Source of the DNA: Paenibacillus pasadenensis DSM 19293
GTDB lineage: Bacteria > Bacillota > Bacilli > Paenibacillales > Paenibacillaceae
Reading direction: 5' to 3'
Length of the DNA stretch: 64,000 nt
NCBI RefSeq assembly: GCF_000422485.1
Contig: NZ_KE383855.1
Coordinates: forward strand, 25,078-89,077
Made by a program: the position numbers and the translations under genes
Part shown: one piece after another, positions 24,447-33,194 of the stretch
How positions within the stretch are numbered: the stretch's first letter is position 1
How the letters are laid out: each line of letters opens with the position of its first letter
The notes under the pieces: generated by a model
Seen by the model: the letters and a program-made list of their open reading frames with translations, nothing else
Told to the model about the DNA's origin: nothing
The model's database searches: none

Positions 24447-26666
24447 ATGAAGCGGAATTGGTACGCCCGGATGCTCTATTCGTATTTCCCTCTGTTCCTG
24501 CTGACCATCTCCGTCCTCGTCTTCCTGACTTTCTTGATTGTGAACGAGCTCTCGCGCAAGGAAACGCAAAAGGCCGATCTTGTTTCTACCCGCTATATCG
24601 CAGACACGATCGACCGGACGTTGGGCGATATCGAGCTGCGGCTGCTCGAAGAGATCGCTTCGGCCAAGCTGTACAATGATTTTCTCGAGCCGGGACCGGA
24701 GCAGCAGACCATTTCGTTTATCTATGATGCGGCAAGCGGACTTCGGAAAATGGTCGACCGTCAGGACAAGATCGCTTCGGTCTATCTCTATCGGGCCGCC
24801 GATTCCGAGGTGCTGACTACGAGAGGGATGACGTCGCTGATGGGCTTTGGAGACGCGGAGTACATCACCGAGTCTCTTCAGCGCCGCGGCGAGACCGGTT
24901 GGAGCGCCCCTCGCGACTACAAGGAAAGGTCGAGCGATTCGGCCGAAAAGGTCATCAGCATGAACAAGTGGCTGCCGTTGCCGTTCGGAGGGGAGGGGCT
25001 GCTCGTCGTCTCCGTGCGCATGTATGCGATTGAGCAGCAGATCGACAGCATGACGAATGATCAGCTGTCGTTCCTGAGACTATGGGATGATGAGCGCAAT
25101 CTGCTGTACGTGGCCCACGGGCGCGAAGGCCTCAAGGGCCACACCTTGAACCGGCTCCGTTCCGAGAAGAGCGGGTGGACGTTCGAGAGCGGCATTCAAT
25201 CCGGACAACTGTATGCTTGGGTATCGCTGATCTCTTATGTCTGGATCGGAATCGGCCTGCTGACCATCGTCGGCGCCATCATCGGCCTGCTCTACATCAC
25301 GAAACGCAACTATCGCCCGATCCAGCTGATCCTGAACCGGATCCAGTCGATGCAGCTGCGCCCGGACGAGAACGAAGCCGCATCGTCCGTCAAGGACGAG
25401 CTGATGATCATCGATCGGGCGCTGGAGCGACTGATCTCGCAGACTGTCGACTACGAGCAGCGGCATCATGAGAATCTGCTCGTCCAGCGCAGGCAGCTGC
25501 TGCTTGATATCGTGGAGAGCGGGGAATCCAATTCGGCGCGAGCACGGCTGGGCCAGCTGATGCCGCTCGAAGAAGCGTACCTGGAGCCGCGCAGCCTGAC
25601 GGTCATGATCGCCGAGTTGAACGGCGACGATCTGAAGCCGGATCAAAGCTTGTTGAAGCTGGCCATCATGAACGTCGTGAGCGAGATGGCGAACGGCGAG
25701 CAGATGGGCGGTTGGGCGGAATGGTTCAGCGGTCGGCGTCTCGTCGCCGCTATCGCTTCCGTCAACGAGGAGGCGCCCAGTCGGGAGAAGCTGTCGGAGC
25801 TGGCGAGGCAAGTGCGCGAATGGATTATCGAGCACTTCGGACTCTCGTTCACAGTGGCCGTCGGCCATACGGCTCCGAGCTGGGATGGCGCGGCCGGCTC
25901 CTACGCCGATGCGAATTCCGCCTTGCAGCGCAAGCTCACGACCGGTCGAGACATCCTGCTGATCGAGCGGATGCCCGGGGGCTCGGAGCTGCACGCGCAT
26001 CCGTACCTGCAGCTGTTCGCGGATTTCGTCCGCGAATTCCGCTTGACGAGCGATAGCTGGCGGGAGCGGCTTGATGAGCTGTTCGCGGCGTTCGGCTCCG
26101 ACCAGCTGAGGGATACCGAGATCCGCATGCTGCTGCAGGCGCTGATCCAGATGCTGGCCCGCGAATTCGGCGACCTGTCCGAGCGCCTGCACAGCCAGTT
26201 TGCCAAGGAAGTTCTCGCCCGTATGCTTGGAGAGATTCAACGGGCGGCGACGATGGCCGATGTGCAGGCTATTCTTCAGGAGTGGCTGAAGGAAGTGTAC
26301 CGCAATTATGTGGCCATCAACGAGATGAAGAGCCACCGAGCGATGATCAGCGAAATGAGGACTTATATCGAAGAGAACTTCGATAACCCGGATTTATCGC
26401 TGAAGAGCCTTAGCGATCGGTTTCAGATTTCCGGCAAGTATGCCAGCTATCTGTTTAAGGAAGAATACAACATGAAGTTCGTGGACTTCCTTCTCCAACT
26501 GCGCGTCGAGCGGGCGTGCCGGCTGCTCGTAACGACCGACTGGACAGTGCAGGACATCGCGCTGAAGGTCGGCTATGCCAACTCGATTTCCTTTGGCCGC
26601 GTGTTCAAGCGGGTTACGGGAGTTACTCCCGGCGAATATCGCAAGAAGAAAGGACGGAGCGAATAA
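24447..26666 (+). CDS. Membrane AraC-family sensor-regulator
   Basis: About 740 residues. One transmembrane helix lies near the N-terminus (about residues 12-35) and a second near 265-288, enclosing an extracytoplasmic sensor domain of about 230 residues. A cytoplasmic middle region follows, and a C-terminal AraC/XylS domain with two helix-turn-helices: LSLKSLSDRFQISGKYASYLFKEEY and VQDIALKVGYANSISFGRVFKRVTGVTPGEYR. This class commonly activates an adjacent sugar ABC transporter in Paenibacillus. TTG at 24435 or 24441 are alternative starts; AGGAG (24429-24433) is 7 nt from TTG 24441 and 13 nt from the ATG. Two exact 16-bp repeats before the solute-binding gene are candidate targets. Confidence 0.93.
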   Translation: MKRNWYARMLYSYFPLFLLTISVLVFLTFLIVNELSRKETQKADLVSTRYIADTIDRTLGDIELRLLEEIASAKLYNDFLEPGPEQQTISFIYDAASGLRKMVDRQDKIASVYLYRAADSEVLTTRGMTSLMGFGDAEYITESLQRRGETGWSAPRDYKERSSDSAEKVISMNKWLPLPFGGEGLLVVSVRMYAIEQQIDSMTNDQLSFLRLWDDERNLLYVAHGREGLKGHTLNRLRSEKSGWTFESGIQSGQLYAWVSLISYVWIGIGLLTIVGAIIGLLYITKRNYRPIQLILNRIQSMQLRPDENEAASSVKDELMIIDRALERLISQTVDYEQRHHENLLVQRRQLLLDIVESGESNSARARLGQLMPLEEAYLEPRSLTVMIAELNGDDLKPDQSLLKLAIMNVVSEMANGEQMGGWAEWFSGRRLVAAIASVNEEAPSREKLSELARQVREWIIEHFGLSFTVAVGHTAPSWDGAAGSYADANSALQRKLTTGRDILLIERMPGGSELHAHPYLQLFADFVREFRLTSDSWRERLDELFAAFGSDQLRDTEIRMLLQALIQMLAREFGDLSERLHSQFAKEVLARMLGEIQRAATMADVQAILQEWLKEVYRNYVAINEMKSHRAMISEMRTYIEENFDNPDLSLKSLSDRFQISGKYASYLFKEEYNMKFVDFLLQLRVERACRLLVTTDWTVQDIALKVGYANSISFGRVFKRVTGVTPGEYRKKKGRSE

Positions 26667-26702
26667 ACCGAATGTCGTTCGTCCCGGCTGCGCAGCGCCC
26701 AG

Positions 26703-26725
26703 CCGCCCGTGAGGGCGGTTTTTTT
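26703..26725 (+). terminator. Terminator after AraC gene
   Basis: Stem CCGCCC / GGGCGG (26703-26708 with 26713-26718) is followed directly by seven T. Confidence 0.9.
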
Positions 26726-26790
26726 GCGTACCGGCAAGGAAATCAGGACAGCTCAGCTTGAGCTTTCCCGATGACTTTCCCGATGAATGG

Positions 26791-26911
26791 ATATGAAAAT
26801 CGTTTAAGGCTTCGCGATTCCTGTTTATATGTTAGGTTTTATAACCATTTCCTCCGATGAAAAGCCATATGAAAATCGTTTATTGAGCAAACAAAAAAAG
26901 AGATGTAATAA
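26791..26911 (+). promoter_or_regulatory. Activated promoter of sugar ABC operon with two 16-bp direct repeats
   Basis: ATATGAAAATCGTTTA occurs exactly at 26791-26806 and again at 26867-26882. The second copy abuts the -35 TTGAGC (26883-26888), followed by a 17-bp spacer and TAATAA (26906-26911). A direct repeat touching -35 is where an AraC-type activator would contact polymerase. The copies are 76 bp apart. Confidence 0.75.
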
Positions 26912-26988
26912 TTAGTGACATCCCGAGGCGCCGCTAGGCGGAGCTTGCGGGAGACGACTATCCATAGCAGGAGAGGGGAAGAGTCAAG

Positions 26989-28602
26989 ATGAAATGGCTG
27001 CATAAAAGATCTGCAGGCAAGGCGCTGGCCGCAGCAACGGCGCTGACGCTGCTGTTGTCCGCCTGTTCTTCCGGAGACGATTCGTCATCCGGTTCCACAG
27101 GTTCCGCAGATGCCGGCTCGACGAAGAGGACAAAATTAAAAGTGGAGATCTTCGATCGCGGCAATACGCCGTCCGGCTACACGATCTCCGACAGCTACCT
27201 GACGCGGCTCGTGCAAGAGCGCTTCGGCGATCCGAACCATATCGACGTCGAGTTCGTGCCGGTCCCACGTTCCGAAGAGGTGCAGAAGCTGAACGTGCTC
27301 ATGGCGAGCGGCTCGGAAGTTCCCGACATCGTTTTTACCTACGACTCGGGAACCTTCAACCGTTATGCGGAGCAAGGCGGCCTGACGGAGCTCTCTTCCC
27401 TTCTCGACCAATTCGGTCCGAATCTTAAAGCGTTTCTGGGCGAGGATACGCTGGCTTACGGTCAATACAAGGGCAAGCAGCTGGCCGTGCCCGGACGCCG
27501 TCTGGTGCTCGGCAAGTACGCCTCGTATATCCGCCAGGACTGGCTGGACAAGCTCGGCCTCCCCGCCCCGACTAACGCCGACGAGCTCTATGCGACGCTG
27601 AAGGCGTTCAAGGAAAAGGATCCAGGCGGCGTAGGCAGCAGCATCGTGCCGTTCGGCATGTCGATCGCCTCCGCTCAGTACGAGCCGCTCATCTGGTCGT
27701 TCATCAAGCCGCTGACCGAAGAACAGCGCTATACCCTGACCCAGCAGCTCGGTTCAAACGACTATCCGACCTTGCTGCCCGGCTTCAAGGACGCGCTTCA
27801 GTATATGAATAAGCTGTACAACGAAGGACTGATCAGCAAGGACTTCGGCCTGGACAAGGATAAGAAGAAGCTGTGGGAAGACATGCAGAGCGGCAAGGTC
27901 GGATTCTACAGCGAAGATGCGGGAGAGCTGTACTTCGTCGCCAACGGCTCCTACAAGAACTTGCAGACGAACGTGCCGGGCGCCGTCATGACTCCGATCG
28001 ACGCCTTCAAGAACAGCGAAGGCAAATTCGCCAAGCCGGCCTATGCGCCTAACGCCATGTACGTCATGATTCCGAAGTCCAGCCAGAACGCGGAGGCAGC
28101 GGTCAAGTATCTGGATTGGATGGCTTCCGGCAAGAACCTCTTCGACATCCAGTTCGGCGTAGAGAACGAGAACTATACGATGGTCGACGGCGTGCCGGTC
28201 GTCAAGGAAGACGCCACCAAGGAAGCAAGCGACCGCATCTACAACTTCGGCGATATCGGGATCATCGTCAACGGCAAATACGCGGGCAGCGACGAGAAGA
28301 ACGAAGCGGCCTACATCGCGCAGACGCCGAAGGAATATCAGGCCGACATGCGCAAGTCCGTCGAGATTTCGAACACCGACACGATCGCGCCGGTTCGGTT
28401 CGATCATCCGATCGAAGCCGAAGCCAAGTATGGCAGCAGCCTGAGCGACAAGTTCCAGGAATTCATCGTCAAGGCGACCATCGTCAAGCCGGCCAGCTTC
28501 GAGAGCGTGTACGAGAGCATGATGAAGGATTATATGGCGAGCGGCGGTCAGGCGATCCTGGACGAACGTACGGCAGCCTACAAGGAAATGTCCGGCAAGT
28601 AA
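26989..28602 (+). CDS. ABC transporter solute-binding lipoprotein (carbohydrate type)
   Basis: 537-residue family 1 binding protein. The signal peptide ends in the lipobox LLSACSS (Cys about residue 26), so it is lipid-anchored outside the membrane, with a Ser/Gly-rich linker after it. The body shows KLNVLMASGSEVPDIVFTYD and NAMYVMIPKSSQNAEAAVKYLDWMASG, typical of large binding proteins paired with LplB/YtcP permeases. The ligand is probably an oligosaccharide. Two permease genes follow; no ATPase gene is present, as is usual because MsmX-type ATPases are shared. Confidence 0.93.
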   Translation: MKWLHKRSAGKALAAATALTLLLSACSSGDDSSSGSTGSADAGSTKRTKLKVEIFDRGNTPSGYTISDSYLTRLVQERFGDPNHIDVEFVPVPRSEEVQKLNVLMASGSEVPDIVFTYDSGTFNRYAEQGGLTELSSLLDQFGPNLKAFLGEDTLAYGQYKGKQLAVPGRRLVLGKYASYIRQDWLDKLGLPAPTNADELYATLKAFKEKDPGGVGSSIVPFGMSIASAQYEPLIWSFIKPLTEEQRYTLTQQLGSNDYPTLLPGFKDALQYMNKLYNEGLISKDFGLDKDKKKLWEDMQSGKVGFYSEDAGELYFVANGSYKNLQTNVPGAVMTPIDAFKNSEGKFAKPAYAPNAMYVMIPKSSQNAEAAVKYLDWMASGKNLFDIQFGVENENYTMVDGVPVVKEDATKEASDRIYNFGDIGIIVNGKYAGSDEKNEAAYIAQTPKEYQADMRKSVEISNTDTIAPVRFDHPIEAEAKYGSSLSDKFQEFIVKATIVKPASFESVYESMMKDYMASGGQAILDERTAAYKEMSGK

Positions 28603-28693
28603 TCGTGTCATGCATGATTCAAACTACGTCGCCGTCCGCACGGATGCACGCCGATCCTGCGGACGCCGGCCCGTTTGAGAGGAGGATCCGCAG

Positions 28694-29587
28694 GTGGTAT
28701 ATATCCGAAGGTACTGGCAGCTGTACGCGCTGCTCCTATTGCCGATGGCTTACTTTTTGATTTTTCGCTACGGCCCGATGTACGGGACGCAGATCGCGTT
28801 CAAAGACTTCAATTTCTTCCAGGGAATATCCGGAAGTCCATGGATCGGCCTCGACGCCTTCCGCGAAGTGTTTGCGAACCGGGATTTCTTCGATGCGCTT
28901 CGCAACACGCTGATGCTTAACCTGCTCGATCTGGCCGTCTCCTTCCCGGCCCCGCTCCTTCTCGCGGTCATGCTGTACGAGATGCGCTCCGCCTGGTTCA
29001 AAAAGCTGGCGCAGACCGTATTATATGTCCCGCATTTCATCTCCTGGGTCATTATCGGCGGCATCGTGCTTCAGGTATTCGGCACGCAATCCGGGTTCAT
29101 CAACAATATGCTGACGGGGCTGGGCTTCGACGCAGTGCCGTTCCTGTCGGACAAGAACTACTGGCTGATCACCTATCTCGCGGTCGGCGTCTGGCAGAGC
29201 GCGGGCTGGGGGACGATCCTGTACCTGGCTGCCATGATGGGCATCAACCGCGAGCTGTTCGAGGCGGCCGAGGTCGACGGCGCCAGCCGCATGCGCCGGA
29301 TCTGGCATATCACGCTGCCCGGCATCAAGCCGACGGTCGTAACCCTCCTCATCATCAATTTAGGCAACATGGTCTCGATCGGTTTCGACCGGCCGTTCAT
29401 CATCGGCAACGTTGCCGTCCGCGATTATTCGGACGTGCTCAGTACATTCGTTTACCGCGTCGGCCTCCAATCCGGGCAGATCACGCTCGCGACGGCAGTC
29501 GGCCTGTTCCAGGCGGTCGTCGGCCTGATCTTTCTGCTCGGAGCGAACTACGCTTCTCGCAAATTAACGGACGAGAGCATTCTCTGA
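28694..29587 (+). CDS. Sugar ABC transporter permease (LplB type)
   Basis: 297 residues with six hydrophobic segments. The EAA loop that docks the ATPase reads EAAEVDGASRMRRIWHITLPGIKP. GTG 28694 is the start, with GGAGGATC upstream. It pairs with the permease that follows; both serve the solute-binding lipoprotein before them. Confidence 0.93.
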   Translation: MVYIRRYWQLYALLLLPMAYFLIFRYGPMYGTQIAFKDFNFFQGISGSPWIGLDAFREVFANRDFFDALRNTLMLNLLDLAVSFPAPLLLAVMLYEMRSAWFKKLAQTVLYVPHFISWVIIGGIVLQVFGTQSGFINNMLTGLGFDAVPFLSDKNYWLITYLAVGVWQSAGWGTILYLAAMMGINRELFEAAEVDGASRMRRIWHITLPGIKPTVVTLLIINLGNMVSIGFDRPFIIGNVAVRDYSDVLSTFVYRVGLQSGQITLATAVGLFQAVVGLIFLLGANYASRKLTDESIL

Positions 29588-29623
29588 CCGTCCCGCAGAC
29601 ATAAGGAAAGGGGTCGTATTATA

Positions 29624-30493
29624 GTGGAACGCTCGCCTGGGCGGTTGTTCGATGCCGTCAACTATGTTCTCGTGCTGCTCGCGATCGTCGTATGCCTCGC
29701 TCCCTTCATTCATATCATCGCGATCTCGCTCAGCTCGGGCCGGGCGATCGGATCGGGCGAAGTCTCGTTCCTGCCCGTCGAGCTTACGTTCGAGGCGTAC
29801 GTCAAGGTCTTTTCCGATCCATCCATGATTTCCTCGCTCGGCTTTACGGTTTTCTTGACGCTTCTCAGCACCGTTCTAAGCATGGCCGCGACGATCGCGG
29901 TCGCTTATCCGCTCTCGAAGCGCGCGCTCAAGGGCCGCAGATGGCTCATGCTCGTCATCGTCATTACGATGTTCTTCAGCGGGGGCATGATTCCCGAGTA
30001 CATGCTCGTTCGCAATCTGCACCTGCTTGACGAGATTTGGGCGCTGGTGCTGCCTGCTCTTGTCAGTCCGTTCTACATGATCATTCTGATCTCGTTCTTC
30101 CGCGGCATCCCGGACAGTCTTGAGGAGGCCGCCGACATCGACGGCAGCACGCAGCTCGGGACGCTGGTGCGCATCATCCTGCCGTTGTCGCTGCCGGTTT
30201 TGGCCACGCTGAGCCTGTTCTATGCGGTAGGCCGATGGAACGGCTTTCAAGATGCGCTCATGTACATCACCAAGCCGGATTTGTATCCGCTTCAGCTGAA
30301 GCTTTACCAGATGATCCAGCAGAACCAGGTATCCGAGCTGATGCAAAACGAAGGCGTCGGCGCCGTCAAGATGCTGCCGGAGAGCTTGAAGGCCGCCAGC
30401 GTGATCTTCTCTTCGATTCCGATTCTGCTCGTCTACCCGTGGCTTCAACGCTATTTCGTGAGCGGGGTCATGGTCGGAGCGGTCAAGGGGTGA
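29624..30493 (+). CDS. Sugar ABC transporter permease (YtcP/CarbohydrateABC type)
   Basis: 289 residues with six hydrophobic segments. The EAA loop reads EEAADIDGSTQLGTLVRIILPLSLPV. GTG 29624 with AAGGAAAGGGG upstream. The C-terminal segment (VSGVMVGAVKG) is the usual ending for this permease type. It forms the heterodimeric membrane channel with the preceding permease. Confidence 0.93.
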   Translation: MERSPGRLFDAVNYVLVLLAIVVCLAPFIHIIAISLSSGRAIGSGEVSFLPVELTFEAYVKVFSDPSMISSLGFTVFLTLLSTVLSMAATIAVAYPLSKRALKGRRWLMLVIVITMFFSGGMIPEYMLVRNLHLLDEIWALVLPALVSPFYMIILISFFRGIPDSLEEAADIDGSTQLGTLVRIILPLSLPVLATLSLFYAVGRWNGFQDALMYITKPDLYPLQLKLYQMIQQNQVSELMQNEGVGAVKMLPESLKAASVIFSSIPILLVYPWLQRYFVSGVMVGAVKG

Positions 30494-30499
30494 CGGAGG

Positions 30500-32179
30500 A
30501 TGGGAGATGACGCCACTAATCGCTTGGGCCGGGAGCAGGGGATGACGGAGCGCCAGCGGTTCTTGATCACGCAGTCCATGGCTCTCATGGATGGAGCGTA
30601 CGATGAGCAGGCCAGGCTCATTCGCAGCTATGAGGAGCCGGAACGGCAAGACACCCGCGGCAGCGCGCATTATGCGCTTGGATTGCTGCTGCGCGACGAG
30701 GGGCAGGATCGGGAGCGGGCTTGCGCCGTGATCGGACGCGTTCTGGATCTGCAGTTCGATTATCCCGGGGAGATCTACCATGGGACGTTCCGGACGTCGC
30801 CGCAAGCGCCGCATCCGCCTGTCGGCGGCTACCCGTGGCAGCGGTTCGCTCCGGGCACCGCCTATTATCTGGACCGGACGCTGGAGGCGATCGCCGGCAA
30901 GCTCGCGGCGGCCGAGGCGGCTGATCCACGCAAGATGAAGCGTCTGTTCAAGTCGGCCGTATCCGAGGTGCTGCCTCCGGTATGGGATAGCTACGACCCG
31001 AACTGGCGGGAGTTCATCGCCAGCGCCTTTGCCGTGATCCTGTCCTTGTTCGAGGAGAAGCTGCCGCCCGACCTCGTCCGCCGCATGGACGAATCGATGG
31101 CGCGCGCGGTGCAGGGATCGATCGACCGCCGGCTGTCCGATGCGGTTCCGATGAATACCAACATTGAGCTGATGCATATTTTCATCACGCATTGCTACGG
31201 CTACAGGCTCGGGGAGACCGGATGGATTTCCCATGCGTACGCCCAGGCCGAAAGCTTTCTTGAACGGCATCGCGAATTCGGCACCTTCGCCGAGTTCAAC
31301 ACGACGACCTATTACGGCGTTGACTTGACCGTGCTGGGCCTATGGCGCCGGTTCGGCCGCAGCGATCGTCTGCTGCAGATCGGCCGCGAGCTTGAACGAG
31401 GACTGTGGGAGAACATGGCTCTTTATTACAACGCGAATCTTGAAAATCTGTGCGGGCCTTACGCCCGCGCCTACGATATGGAGATGCAGGAGCACAGCTC
31501 GATAGGCGTCTTCGTGTATTTGCTGCTTGGCGAGGGCTACGAGCATCTGACTCGCGTCAATTGCGAGACTTGCCATGACGTGATGATCGCTCTCGTCGGC
31601 GTTGACGCGCCAAGCGAGGTGATTCCGTACTTCGTCTCGCACCAGGGCGACCGGATGGTGAGGAAGCGGTTCGTCGAGCTGTGCGAGCGCGACGATCCGC
31701 AAGCGAATACGAATCTGTGCACGGCCAAAGCCTGGATCGGCGCGGACCGAATGATCGGAGCGATGTCGGGAAGCCGCAACACGAACGGCCAGCTGCATCC
31801 GGCGACGATGCACTGGCGGGACGAGAGGGGAGGCCGGTATACGATGCGCCTCCTTCGCCGAGAGGCGGGGGAGGGCTGGAATGCTCATCTTCGCGGCATT
31901 GCGTTCGAAGTCGACGCAACGCCGGATTCGCTGGAAATCGACGTGCGGCTCGAGGCGGACGTGCCGATCGACGTCTTCTTCGAAATCCGCGGCCCGGCGC
32001 TTCAAGAAGCTGTGATCGAGCCGACGCGCTGGCGGCTGCCGGGATTGGACTGCCGTGTCGAGGCCGATGCTCCCAAGCCGGACGTCGCGCTGTCCGAAGG
32101 CGTGGCCGAGGTCTCTTACCGCTATAGCCCATCTGCTGCAGACGGCGCGACGATGAAGTTCACGCTTCGCTTCGACTGA
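30500..32179 (+). CDS. Unassigned helical enzyme-like protein of sugar locus
   Basis: 559 residues, cytoplasmic (no signal peptide or membrane segment). I do not recognise the family. The first 400 residues are predominantly helical with aromatic-rich stretches (FGTFAEFNTTTYYGVDL, YDMEMQEHSSIG) as in alpha/alpha-toroid glycosidases and lyases. The last 100 are strand-rich. It starts 6 bp after the permease stop and is followed by the isomerase, so it belongs to the transport operon. A role in breaking down the imported sugar is inferred only from context. ATG 30542 is a possible alternative start. Confidence 0.75.
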   Translation: MGDDATNRLGREQGMTERQRFLITQSMALMDGAYDEQARLIRSYEEPERQDTRGSAHYALGLLLRDEGQDRERACAVIGRVLDLQFDYPGEIYHGTFRTSPQAPHPPVGGYPWQRFAPGTAYYLDRTLEAIAGKLAAAEAADPRKMKRLFKSAVSEVLPPVWDSYDPNWREFIASAFAVILSLFEEKLPPDLVRRMDESMARAVQGSIDRRLSDAVPMNTNIELMHIFITHCYGYRLGETGWISHAYAQAESFLERHREFGTFAEFNTTTYYGVDLTVLGLWRRFGRSDRLLQIGRELERGLWENMALYYNANLENLCGPYARAYDMEMQEHSSIGVFVYLLLGEGYEHLTRVNCETCHDVMIALVGVDAPSEVIPYFVSHQGDRMVRKRFVELCERDDPQANTNLCTAKAWIGADRMIGAMSGSRNTNGQLHPATMHWRDERGGRYTMRLLRREAGEGWNAHLRGIAFEVDATPDSLEIDVRLEADVPIDVFFEIRGPALQEAVIEPTRWRLPGLDCRVEADAPKPDVALSEGVAEVSYRYSPSAADGATMKFTLRFD

Positions 32180-32222
32180 AGGCGGAGGGCGGCTTCGCTT
32201 CATAGAAGAGAGGAGGGCTCCG

Positions 32223-33194
32223 ATGTTTGCCGACAAGCAAGACTACTCCTTTTCCACCTGCTGGAACATCAGGCGCCATTCGTTCGGAGCCGATATGATC
32301 GACGAGATCCGGGGCCTGGGCTTCAGGCGGGTGGAGCTCAACTACAACGTGACGGACGATCTGCTGCGCACGATAGAACCGATGATCGAACGCGGCGACA
32401 TAGCGGTGTCCAGCGTCCACAATACGTTTCCGCATCTGGACGATCCGGACTACGGCACCGACTCTGTCCTGCTCGGATTCGAGGACGGACCGCGCCGGGA
32501 CCGATCGATCGAGCTGCTCGTACGCTCGGCTGAGCATGCCCATCGTTATGGCGCGTCCGCGGTCGTCGTGCATCCCGGGGAGGTGCCGATCGAAGAGGAG
32601 CTCGACCGCGAGCTGAAGACGTTGTGGCGGCAGCATGGCCCGGACTCTGCGACATACCAGTCGCGGTGGAGCGAGCTGCTGGAACGCCGGGAGGCAGCTG
32701 CGCCCGCTTATTTGGCGCGTATCGGCGACAGTCTCGAGGCGGCATGCGAACAGATCGCCCGCCGCGGTTACCGGGTAAGGCTCGGTCTGGAAACGCGCTC
32801 GCGTTGCTATCAGATTCCGACGCTGCGGGAGGCGCGGCTGCTCTGCGATCGTTTGGCAGGCGCGCCCGTCGGGCTATGGTACGATATCGGCCACGGCATG
32901 ATGATGGGGCGCATGGGGCTGTACGATCCTGTCGGCGAGGCTCTCGCCATGAAGAACGATATCGTCGGCGTGCATATTCACGAGACCGTAGGCCTTGCCG
33001 ATCATTGGTGCCCGTACGTGCACAGCGGCGACCCCGACGGATTCGACGTCTTTTTGCCGCTCATCGCAGCCGCGCCGGTCCGCGTATACGAGCTGAAGGC
33101 GGCCTGCGCGCCTGACGAAATCGAACGCAGCCACCGTCTGATCGCGTCGAGGATCGCGGCGCTTGGACTGGACAAGGGGGAGCTGAAGCAATGA
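32223..33194 (+). CDS. Sugar phosphate isomerase/epimerase-like TIM barrel
   Basis: 323 residues of the xylose isomerase-like TIM-barrel superfamily (AP endonuclease 2 fold). Metal-site features are VVVHPGE (strand with His), LETRSR, WYDIGHGMMMG (Asp and His) and GVHIHETVG, in the right order. Likely an isomerase or epimerase acting on the imported sugar. ATG 32223 with GAGGAGGG upstream. Its stop overlaps the next start as ATGA, so the two are translationally coupled. Confidence 0.87.
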   Translation: MFADKQDYSFSTCWNIRRHSFGADMIDEIRGLGFRRVELNYNVTDDLLRTIEPMIERGDIAVSSVHNTFPHLDDPDYGTDSVLLGFEDGPRRDRSIELLVRSAEHAHRYGASAVVVHPGEVPIEEELDRELKTLWRQHGPDSATYQSRWSELLERREAAAPAYLARIGDSLEAACEQIARRGYRVRLGLETRSRCYQIPTLREARLLCDRLAGAPVGLWYDIGHGMMMGRMGLYDPVGEALAMKNDIVGVHIHETVGLADHWCPYVHSGDPDGFDVFLPLIAAAPVRVYELKAACAPDEIERSHRLIASRIAALGLDKGELKQ

